Shown here in pieces: positions 42,949 through 50,119 of a DNA stretch of 64,000 nt. Location: NCBI RefSeq assembly GCF_051201015.1, contig NZ_JBPEHI010000001.1. One strand, 5' to 3'. Each line of letters opens with the position of its first letter. Within the stretch, counting starts at the first letter, position 1. The notes beneath the pieces were generated by a model that was not told the DNA's origin, did no database searches, and was given only the letters and a program-made list of their open reading frames with translations. This DNA comes from Petrimonas sulfuriphila. GTDB taxonomy: Bacteria; Bacteroidota; Bacteroidia; Bacteroidales; Dysgonomonadaceae. The translations under genes were made by a program, and so were the position numbers.

Positions 42949-43011
42949 GAAATCAAAACCCCCTTTCGACTGATAAAATTACTCAATCTGTAGCAATTCT
43001 GCAAATATTGA

Positions 43012-43200
43012 CTAGGTGGATTGCTTCGTGACGTATTCCAGCAACCGGTCTATTTTCGTTCTCAGGTATAGGATTTCTTCTTTCAGCCAGGTGATATCCC
43101 GGTCTTTGGCAGCGGTCAGTTCATCCGCTGCTTTTTTTGGAATATAATGGTTGGAGAAAACCTGCAGGATATTGAGCAGTTCTATTCTTTCTCTTTTTTT
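43012..43200 (-). pseudogene. 60-codon coding extension of the XRE gene in the -1 frame
   Basis: Downstream of the XRE gene ending at 43182, the -1 frame is open for about 60 codons to TAG at 43012-43014. It has a protein-like composition: RERIELLNILQVFSNHYIPK, then TAAKDRDITWLKEEILYLRT and KIDRLLEYVTKQST, strongly helical and coiled-coil-like. It contains no ATG, GTG or TTG before most of its length. The two frames overlap at a run of seven A (43194-43200 on the minus strand). It is either the true C-terminus of the XRE protein reached by frameshift, or the result of an indel in that run. Confidence 0.55.
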
Positions 43201-43589
43201 AAAGACTCGAACTTTTTCCTTTCAATTTTTATCAGTTCTTCGAAAAGCTTGATGGCCTGTTCCATGGAGAAGTGATTCAGATTTTCTACAGTAGAAATAG
43301 GTCCGATATTTGAAGCACTAACATGACAGTTTTCATAAAAATTATTTGTGCAATACAGAACTGTTTCCTCTGTAAAGTTTTTCAATCCTTCTTCAGTGAC
43401 TCCCAAAGCTTCAGCAACCTGCTTTAGCTTTCCGTCATCCATTTTCTCTGTTTGCTCCATTTTAGAGACTGCCTGCTTGGTTACACCCAAAATATCCCCC
43501 AAATCAGCCTGCGTCATCCCCCGTAGGCGGCGTACTCTTTCTATCTTTCTGCCTATATGTAAGGCTTTTGTGTAGGTTTCATTTTCCAT
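43182..43589 (-). CDS. XRE-family transcriptional regulator (second of a tandem pair)
   Basis: DNA-binding regulator of 135 residues. The N-terminal Cro/CI helix-turn-helix (about 15-70) contains RVRRLRGMTQADLGDILGVT and QAVSKMEQTEKMD. A middle section (VLYCTNNFYENCHVSASNIG) of unknown role follows. The C-terminal amphipathic helix EQAIKLFEELIKIERKKFESLKKEKE is a likely coiled coil for dimerisation. It shares this three-part layout with its neighbour at 43629. An A7 run near its end may shift translation into the -1 frame and add about 60 residues. Confidence 0.85.
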   Translation of the reverse strand: MENETYTKALHIGRKIERVRRLRGMTQADLGDILGVTKQAVSKMEQTEKMDDGKLKQVAEALGVTEEGLKNFTEETVLYCTNNFYENCHVSASNIGPISTVENLNHFSMEQAIKLFEELIKIERKKFESLKKEKE

Positions 43590-43628
43590 AATATAGATTA
43601 TGTCTTAGATATATTTATCTTTTGCTTT

Positions 43629-44024
43629 TTACTTACTGTTTTTTAATAATTCAATTTTTTCCCTTTCACTTTTCAGTAAACGTTCATAAAGCTCTACAAT
43701 TTTTTCTATTGGATTTATTTGTAATACAACGGCAGTACTTCCTTCAGTTATAGTTGCATCACTATAGCTGTTGTTGATATTGTAAATAGCTCTTTCCACG
43801 TCAAAATCCCGGATTACTTCTGAGGAGACTCCCAGCACATTGGCAATCTGCGATAACACTTCTTCTTCAATTTCTTCCTGCTGTTCAATCTTCGACACTT
43901 CCTGCTGGGTTATGCCCAGGTCTGCAGCCAAAGCCTCTTGTTTCACACCAAAATACATCCGGACTCTCTGCACGTTCCGTCCGGTATGTCTTTTCCTTAA
44001 TTTATCTGTCGTTTCAGCAACCAT
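43629..44024 (-). CDS. XRE-family transcriptional regulator (first of a tandem pair)
   Basis: Paralogue of the adjacent regulator, 131 residues from the ATG at 44022-44024 (MVAETTDKLRKRHTG). A longer frame begins at 44069, only about 9 nt from the predicted transcript start, so the shorter form is preferred. The helix-turn-helix is RVRMYFGVKQEALAADLGIT then QEVSKIEQQEEIE. The middle part AIYNINNSYSDATITEGSTA aligns with the neighbour, and the C-terminal helix is IEKIVELYERLLKSEREKIELLKN. It probably autoregulates the pair. It lies downstream of the capsule genes but has its own promoter. Confidence 0.87.
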   Translation of the reverse strand: MVAETTDKLRKRHTGRNVQRVRMYFGVKQEALAADLGITQQEVSKIEQQEEIEEEVLSQIANVLGVSSEVIRDFDVERAIYNINNSYSDATITEGSTAVVLQINPIEKIVELYERLLKSEREKIELLKNSK

Positions 44025-44082
44025 CTTATTATTTTTTGATATGTTAGATACAAAGTCGGCAAGAATCAAAAAAACCGTCTAT

Positions 44083-44144
44083 TGCAAAGATAGTAAAAAT
44101 CAATTGGTTCCGAGTATAAATCAACTCCGTTTTTTTATGTAAAA
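44083..44144. repeat. Dispersed promoter-like repeat, copy 2
   Basis: The core TTGCAAAGATAGTAAAAATC matches 32669-32730 over about 60 bp with several substitutions. Both copies present a minus-strand -7 box next to accessory genes. Confidence 0.55.
44085..44092 (-). promoter_or_regulatory. -7 box for the XRE pair
   Basis: Minus strand TATCTTTG; the predicted start near 44078 is consistent with the shorter XRE start at 44024. Confidence 0.55.
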
Positions 44145-44186
44145 GCACATAAGGTCTTTAATTGGGGTTTAAGCTTCAAAGTCTGA

Positions 44187-44597
44187 TTAAGTCTTTGGTT
44201 CCAGGATATCCTCCGGTTGCAAGGGAGCATAAGGGCCGTCCTTCACTTCGAAGATCACGGTTCCGCTTTCCAGTACTTCCAGCGTATGCCACTGTCCGGA
44301 AGGGATATGGATGCCGTATTCCTTCTCATTGGGATCAATCAGGAATTCTGCTGTAAGCACTTTGTCGTCATTATAAAACAAGACCTTAATACTGCCCCTC
44401 AGCACGATATAGGTTTCCGCCGTTTCTCTGTGACGGTGTACGGGCAACACTGTTCCAGGTTCCAACGCGTTCAGTAGCCGCTGCGCTTTCGCATCCAGCG
44501 AATCGTGCAGGTTGAAATTCATGCGGAGTCGGGAACTGGCTTTTGCCTGTCCGGTAACGGTGTTTAAAAGTTGATCGTTGATGAGCATATTCGTCAT
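44187..44597 (-). CDS. WbuC family cupin protein
   Basis: Single-domain cupin of 136 residues. The metal-binding cupin motifs are visible: VLPVHRHRETAETYIVLRGSI (His, His, Glu; about 51-71) and YGIHIPSGQWHTLEV with the last His. WbuC proteins occur in O-antigen and capsule loci, often with FnlA/B/C or WbuB genes for L-FucNAc-type sugars; their reaction is not established. It starts 1 bp after the fkp stop and is the last gene of the polysaccharide operon. Met4 is an alternative start. Confidence 0.85.
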   Translation of the reverse strand: MTNMLINDQLLNTVTGQAKASSRLRMNFNLHDSLDAKAQRLLNALEPGTVLPVHRHRETAETYIVLRGSIKVLFYNDDKVLTAEFLIDPNEKEYGIHIPSGQWHTLEVLESGTVIFEVKDGPYAPLQPEDILEPKT

Positions 44598-44598
44598 G

Positions 44599-47451
44599 TT
44601 AAGACCTCGACACCTGGAATCCTTTGGTGGACAATTCCATTTCTACAAAGCGGGCACGATTGTTGGGAGGGTTCTCCAGGAGAATTTTTCTGATCGTAGC
44701 CGCTGCCATCGGATCTTTGGCAACCATGTACAGGTATCCCCCTCCTCCGGCCCCCGGGAGTTTGTATCCGTTGCAGTAAGGTTTCACCAGGCTTATTATT
44801 TGTTCCACTGCGGGAGGGTTTGTCCCCGGATCAATCGCTTTCTTCTGTTCCCAAGTTTTAGATATCATCTGTCCATACTTTGTGAAATCGCCCCGCTGGA
44901 TGCATTCCGCCATATCTAACGCATGTGTTTTCATTTCGTCCAGCAGCTGCAGGTGGCCCGCTGAATTCAGGAACATTCCCCGAACTATCTCGGCGAGTAT
45001 GCTTTTGGCCACACGGGTAACACCCGTATAATACAGCAGGTGGCACGGTTTGTACTCCGGATGGGTAAGCAAATAGTCGGGCAACCAGTTCACGCGGGGC
45101 TTTTGTTCAAATCCCGCTTCACTTTGCAGCAGTTTAATCCCGTGAAAAACACCGCCGTACTGGTCCTGCCATCCCCCGCCGGTGGTCAGCAATTGCTCCA
45201 GGACAAGTGTATAGGAACAGATATCGGCTTTATCCCATTGCAGCCCGCAAAAGTCATTGAGTGCGCCCAATACTGTAGAAGCGAGAAGGGAACTGGTCCC
45301 CATTCCCGATCCGGCAGGAATAGCGACGAGCAATGTCAACTCAATCCCCGATCCGATGTGTTGCAGTTGTTCTTTTAATGTCCGAAAATTGTTTTCCGAA
45401 AATTCCGGTATAAACCCACAAAGAGCCAGAGCCGCTTTTGGAATGGAAAAGGGTGAGCCTATTTTTTTGTAATCCCTCAGCTCCTTGAATGTTGTTACGG
45501 TTTCTGCAGCGCCCAGGTCGATGGAGCGGAGCAGTATGTGATGCTCCTGGCAGGGTTTTACGTACACTTGCAAGGGAGGCTGTCCGTTAAGTTCAACAGC
45601 AAGGTTTACGACGTTTCCCCCGGTAAAAAGAGAGAATGGCGGTGTGTCCGTCCATCCCCCGGCGATATCTATCCGCGCCGGGCTTCGTCCCCAGACAATC
45701 TGATCGGGGTGAACATTCAGTGAAGGAGTTCTTTTGGAGTGCCTGAGTGCGTTTACCAACCCATCCCTCAAAAGAGAGAATGCCGCCTCTTCCTCTTTCT
45801 TCGCATTATTTTTATCTTCAGTCAGTGAAAAAATCCTTGAACGCAGCATGCTGTTGTGGATTCGGGTCATCCTGTCGGAAGAGTCTTTCACGGTATCCGG
45901 GACGGTTAAGCCCATCCGTGCGTATTCTGCAGCCACATCCGATAAGTCAAGCTGATAGAATACGCTTCTCTCGTAATTGTTTTCCAGCGCTTTGAAGTTT
46001 TCCTCTCTCAGCTTTTTACGTTGGGTATAAAGGCGCTGGAGGAAGGCAAAATCCATCAGGTCATCCGCAGAGAAACGTTCGGAAGTTCTCCAGATGGTTT
46101 CTCCCCGGTCATTCCCCGGCTCGTTTATCATCCATTTAAGCACAGGTTCTATCTCTTCTTCGGAACTGACGTAAGGAAATAACTTACACTTCTGCAGGTC
46201 GGATGCCTGCCCACCCAAGTCGGTTATTTCCAGGTTTCGCTGCTGTAGCCATTCGCTAACGGGTTTTCCCATCCACAGGGTAGATGCATGCCTGATATCG
46301 CCCTTAAATGCATCGTCTATCCCGTAAGGGCGCACAGCGTATCCTTTTTCTCCAACAGGAACAATATCGATGCAAATTCCCGATGGGATGTGGATATCCC
46401 AGTCATTTTCGGGCACTCCCGTGATCACATGATCCGAAGCGATCGCCCACTTTTTAGGTATGATTGAGTTTTCAATCCACACGTTCCGGTTGCTTTCGTT
46501 GAAAGAGATGTCTATCCGTGAGTTTTGGGTAAAAATGGCAGGGTTGGGCTTGATTTTCTTGTGCATTACCAGCCGTTGGTCAGTTACCTTTTCCTGTAAA
46601 GCCAGGGTAGATGAGATCAGCTCACGGCTTGTGCCGTAGTGGTGAAAGCGTGCATCGGGCAAGGGGACGATTTTTACCGATAATTGGTTGATGTAGTCGT
46701 CTTTGATCGGTGGATTTTCGCCCAATGCCAGGCCAAAGTGGCTATACAGGTCGTAAAACACGGGGTTCCCGTCTGCGCCGTAAGAGCGTTCCCTGAGCAA
46801 TTGTACTGCCCGGTCACTTAATAACCACAATCCGATGTCCATCAGGAAAAAATGTGTCCGGGCACGCGTTTCCAGCTCTTCAATAGAGGGCTTTTGCATC
46901 ATACGGTCCAGGACCCCGGGTGTTTCCCTCAATGCGGAAAAGACACCGTGACGGGTTGCCAGGGAAGAATCTACCCAAAGCCCGAAGCAAACCACATCCG
47001 CTTCAGGAATAGCGGGAAGTGCGCCATTAACGTCGATAAAGACATCTCCACTGGCTATGAGTGTTCGAAGCGGCTGCGGTGCTTCCTTCGTAATCTTCTC
47101 GTACAGGGGAAGCTGTACCGTCAATAGATTTTGAGACAATCTCTGTCCTCTTGCCCACCGGAATACGGGGATAGGAGCGTTTATTTTTCCTGAGACCGCA
47201 TATGCCGGCAGCCGTCTGCTTTGACCGCCTGCATGGATGAGGATTCGTTGTTCTTTAGCGAGCCACTCTTCAAAAGAGGTTTGCCCGTCTTCGTTTCGGT
47301 AACATTCCTCCAGCAGCCACGTTGTGCCGCCTCCGGATCCCAGCCGGGTATCTCTTGGGTCTGAAGTACAAAACCATTGTCCTTTTCTGTTTTTGAGCAG
47401 TGTGGGAAAATTGTCTGCGGCGTTTAGTGGAAGAGAGATCAGGTATTTCAT
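44599..47451 (-). CDS. fkp: Bifunctional L-fucokinase / fucose-1-phosphate guanylyltransferase
   Basis: Salvages free L-fucose into GDP-L-fucose in two steps. The 950-residue length matches Bacteroides Fkp. The N-terminal pyrophosphorylase half has the nucleotide-binding pattern ILIHAGGQSRRLPAYAVSGK (about 70-89) and VFIDVNGALP, with a beta-helix-like middle. The C-terminal GHMP kinase half has WGRSPARIDIAGGWTDTPPF near 585-604, the ATP loop IPAGSGMGTSSLLAST near 715-730, and PGAGGGGYLYMV near the end. Its place here implies fucose is a component of the polysaccharide. It is 36 bp after the WecA-like gene and 1 bp before wbuC. Confidence 0.95.
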   Translation of the reverse strand: MKYLISLPLNAADNFPTLLKNRKGQWFCTSDPRDTRLGSGGGTTWLLEECYRNEDGQTSFEEWLAKEQRILIHAGGQSRRLPAYAVSGKINAPIPVFRWARGQRLSQNLLTVQLPLYEKITKEAPQPLRTLIASGDVFIDVNGALPAIPEADVVCFGLWVDSSLATRHGVFSALRETPGVLDRMMQKPSIEELETRARTHFFLMDIGLWLLSDRAVQLLRERSYGADGNPVFYDLYSHFGLALGENPPIKDDYINQLSVKIVPLPDARFHHYGTSRELISSTLALQEKVTDQRLVMHKKIKPNPAIFTQNSRIDISFNESNRNVWIENSIIPKKWAIASDHVITGVPENDWDIHIPSGICIDIVPVGEKGYAVRPYGIDDAFKGDIRHASTLWMGKPVSEWLQQRNLEITDLGGQASDLQKCKLFPYVSSEEEIEPVLKWMINEPGNDRGETIWRTSERFSADDLMDFAFLQRLYTQRKKLREENFKALENNYERSVFYQLDLSDVAAEYARMGLTVPDTVKDSSDRMTRIHNSMLRSRIFSLTEDKNNAKKEEEAAFSLLRDGLVNALRHSKRTPSLNVHPDQIVWGRSPARIDIAGGWTDTPPFSLFTGGNVVNLAVELNGQPPLQVYVKPCQEHHILLRSIDLGAAETVTTFKELRDYKKIGSPFSIPKAALALCGFIPEFSENNFRTLKEQLQHIGSGIELTLLVAIPAGSGMGTSSLLASTVLGALNDFCGLQWDKADICSYTLVLEQLLTTGGGWQDQYGGVFHGIKLLQSEAGFEQKPRVNWLPDYLLTHPEYKPCHLLYYTGVTRVAKSILAEIVRGMFLNSAGHLQLLDEMKTHALDMAECIQRGDFTKYGQMISKTWEQKKAIDPGTNPPAVEQIISLVKPYCNGYKLPGAGGGGYLYMVAKDPMAAATIRKILLENPPNNRARFVEMELSTKGFQVSRS

Positions 47452-47487
47452 TTTTGCATCTGTGTTATCGGCCTACCCGTTTTATAA

Positions 47488-48441
47488 TCACGGATTTGAT
47501 ATTTTTACGAATTTAAACTTGAATGAATAGATCAATATCAATAGAATCGCCAGGATTATTAAGATCCACCATCCCATTACCGGGTAGAGTACAATGATCA
47601 GCGCGGAGCAGAGCAGTTGCACCGTGAAGTAGATTAGCGACACCAACCGGTGGGGTACCTTCTTTTCGTTTGCCAGTATCTGATAGAAATGGAGCCGGTG
47701 CGCCTCCATAATATTTTGTTTCAGGTAAATGCGGTGCAGGATGGTCATCACTGTATCCACTCCGTAAACCATCAGGAAACCAATCCATATCAGGTTCTCC
47801 GTTTTTATGATCAATATTAGCAGTAGTGTCACAATCCAGAAAGCGATGGTCACGCTTCCCACATCCCCGGCAAAGCACCGGGCTCTTTTTCTGAAATTGA
47901 AGAAGAGAAACACGGCGGATGCAATCATTGGGTACCAGATCAGGTCAGGATGTACAAAGTTACCGTACGACAGGTTTACATATTGGAGAGATGCCAGCAC
48001 CGCGATACTATATAGTCCCGTGATGCCGTTGATGCCATCCATAAAGTTGTAGGCATTCACAATACCGATGAAGACGATGTATCCTAGAGCGATTGCCCAC
48101 CAGGGATACATCCCGAATGCTCCGGCGAGGATAAAAGCGCAAGTCATCGCCACCAGTTGGGCCAGGAGCCGTACTTTCTGCCCGAGTCCTTTCACATCGT
48201 CCCAAAGGCTTATGCCTGCCATTAATGTGATTCCTGTCAGGAACCAGCCTGACATTTCGGAGGAATTGAACAACATGTATAGTAGGGCCGCAACCCACCA
48301 GATAATGCCGCCTCCCCGTATGGTAATGTAATTGTGCGAACTCCGTTCGTTCGGTTTGTCGATGATGTTGTATTTGTTTGCGAAACGGAAGTAAAGGAGT
48401 TCTGCTAAAAACAGAATTACCGTGACAAGTAGATATAACAT
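47488..48441 (-). CDS. WecA/WbpL-type undecaprenyl-phosphate sugar-1-phosphate transferase
   Basis: Starts each repeat unit by moving a HexNAc-1-phosphate from UDP-sugar to undecaprenyl phosphate at the inner membrane. The 317-residue protein has about ten membrane helices and the MraY/WecA (GT4 Wec) motifs: PNERSSHNYITIRGGGI, SLWDDVKGLGQKVRLLAQ, NAYNFMDGINGITGL with its Asp, CFAGDVGSV, and the His-rich loop EAHRLHFYQIL. Together with the adjacent reductase/epimerase it recalls the WbpV-WbpL pair, in which the donor is UDP-D-FucNAc or UDP-D-QuiNAc. Donor identity is inference. Confidence 0.92.
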   Translation of the reverse strand: MLYLLVTVILFLAELLYFRFANKYNIIDKPNERSSHNYITIRGGGIIWWVAALLYMLFNSSEMSGWFLTGITLMAGISLWDDVKGLGQKVRLLAQLVAMTCAFILAGAFGMYPWWAIALGYIVFIGIVNAYNFMDGINGITGLYSIAVLASLQYVNLSYGNFVHPDLIWYPMIASAVFLFFNFRKRARCFAGDVGSVTIAFWIVTLLLILIIKTENLIWIGFLMVYGVDTVMTILHRIYLKQNIMEAHRLHFYQILANEKKVPHRLVSLIYFTVQLLCSALIIVLYPVMGWWILIILAILLILIYSFKFKFVKISNP

Positions 48442-48451
48442 ATTTAACTCT

Positions 48452-49351
48452 CTATTCGATTTTGAAATTATTCAATACATTTAATGGTTGCCAATTTAGT
48501 TCCCTTTTTGCTTTTTCATTGGAGAATGTTAGTGATTCCGTAATTTTAGATAATTTCAAAGAATTTATGGGAGCTTGCTGTCCAAACAGATCTCCCACCA
48601 GAGCCATGGGTTTTGCCAACCAATATGGAATAGATTGAGAAAGCTTTTTCCCCGATTGTTGGGCAATCAATACTTCCAGTTCTCTGAAAGTAGGTTGTGA
48701 GTCATCGCATACGTTGTAAACGCCACCTTTCTCTATTAAAGCTGGAAGGAGACGGGCAATATCGTGAACCATCAGTACGCTCTTTCTTGCTTTACCTCCG
48801 GCAATGGATAGGTATCTGCCGGTTTTAATCCCTTTTATCATTGCTCCCAGATTTCCCGGAGGATTTGGTCCTGCAATTAAGGAAGGCCTAATAATACTCA
48901 GTACTACGTTATTTTTGCTGCACCATTCAGTAAGGAACTGTTCTGCCTGTATTTTACTCAACGCATAAGGGGTATCGCCATTCAATGGATACTCTTCCGT
49001 TATATTTTTACCAGCTTCCAAGCCATAAACCGCTACTGTACTGATAAAAACAAAAGCTTTGGGTAAATATGACTTTTCCAAAGCCTTACATAGATTTTTA
49101 GTACCCTCGTAATTCACATCAAAAAACAACTTTTTCTCCTTCTCCGTTTTCGGTACTATATGCGCTTTACCCGCAGCATGTAAAATAACTTCAAACGGCT
49201 CGTTAAATTCAGGAATATTGTTGGCAATATTTACGTTGTAAGTATCCTCATCGGTAAGCCCCAATGTTTTTATATCGAAACTCTCTTTCAACAAAGGTTT
49301 CAAATTTACACCTAAAAATCCGGAAGCTCCTGTAAATAATAATTTGTTCAT
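48452..49351 (-). CDS. NAD-dependent epimerase/dehydratase (WbpV-like sugar-nucleotide 4-reductase)
   Basis: Extended SDR of 299 residues. The cofactor loop FTGASGFLGVNL is at the N-terminus; HAAGKAHIV, the Ser in FISTVAVYG, and the catalytic Tyr-Lys in YALSKIQAE are present. Homologues next to WecA-type transferases reduce UDP-4-keto-6-deoxy-GlcNAc to UDP-D-FucNAc or UDP-D-QuiNAc for the initiating sugar. It overlaps the GT2 gene upstream by 4 bp (ATGA) and lies 10 bp before the WecA-like gene. The matching 4,6-dehydratase (CapD/WbpM type) is not in the window. Confidence 0.87.
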   Translation of the reverse strand: MNKLLFTGASGFLGVNLKPLLKESFDIKTLGLTDEDTYNVNIANNIPEFNEPFEVILHAAGKAHIVPKTEKEKKLFFDVNYEGTKNLCKALEKSYLPKAFVFISTVAVYGLEAGKNITEEYPLNGDTPYALSKIQAEQFLTEWCSKNNVVLSIIRPSLIAGPNPPGNLGAMIKGIKTGRYLSIAGGKARKSVLMVHDIARLLPALIEKGGVYNVCDDSQPTFRELEVLIAQQSGKKLSQSIPYWLAKPMALVGDLFGQQAPINSLKLSKITESLTFSNEKAKRELNWQPLNVLNNFKIE

Positions 49352-50100
49352 TTTTTTAGAAATTGAAGTAACTTTGGTAATAGCCGATAAATAGGATACA
49401 ATACAGGAGATTTAAATCCATTGGCCCTGAAAGCTTCCATACACTCAAAATTTTGTTTTCTTACATTTTCCCAGTTTTTGCTGGTTGCACCTCCTAACCT
49501 CATTCTTATCGTTGTGATAGGGAGGTGTTTTGTTTTTATGTTGTGTTTTTCAAAAAAACGAAGCATTAGCTCAAAATCGGCAGCTAAAGGAAAATTTAAA
49601 TTAAATAATCCGTATTTATCATATACATCTTTGCGTAAATACAAGGTGGGATGCGGAGGATGCCATCCTTTAAAAAAACTTTTCTTTTTAAAGGGTCCTG
49701 AAATCCAATGCCTGACAATTTTTGAAGGGTCATTCTGCTGAACATAGTAAAGATTTGTGTAAACAGCTTCCAATTCAGAATCCTCTAGAAATTCATTTGC
49801 AATTTTGGCAATTACATCCTTATCTGCAAAAAAATCATCCGAATTAAGAATGCCGATAACATCACCCGTTGCTGCTTGTATGCCTTTATTCATGGCATCG
49901 TAGATGCCCTTATCGGGTTCAGATATTACTTTTGCAATTTTATCTCCATAACTTCTTACAATTTCGAGAGTACTATCTTTGCTTACACCATCTACAATAA
50001 TATGTTCAATATTGCAATAGGTTTGAGCATTTACGCTTTTGAGCGTGTCTTTGATGGTGGATGCACTATTGTAAGCAGTAGTAATAATAGATATTTTCAT
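49348..50100 (-). CDS. GT2 family glycosyltransferase
   Basis: Cytosolic GT-A glycosyltransferase of 250 residues. It begins KISIITTAYNSASTIKDTLKS, with HIIVDGVSKDSTLEI and the metal-binding DSD replaced by GILNSDDFF (NSDD, about 83-91). LPLAAD(F)ELMLRF is near 170-180 as the acceptor-site acidic motif. The build is that of WcaE/WbbD-like capsule transferases. Donor and acceptor cannot be deduced. It is translationally coupled to the epimerase gene. Confidence 0.9.
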   Translation of the reverse strand: MKISIITTAYNSASTIKDTLKSVNAQTYCNIEHIIVDGVSKDSTLEIVRSYGDKIAKVISEPDKGIYDAMNKGIQAATGDVIGILNSDDFFADKDVIAKIANEFLEDSELEAVYTNLYYVQQNDPSKIVRHWISGPFKKKSFFKGWHPPHPTLYLRKDVYDKYGLFNLNFPLAADFELMLRFFEKHNIKTKHLPITTIRMRLGGATSKNWENVRKQNFECMEAFRANGFKSPVLYPIYRLLPKLLQFLKK

Positions 50101-50119
50101 ATTTGATCATTCTTGCAAT

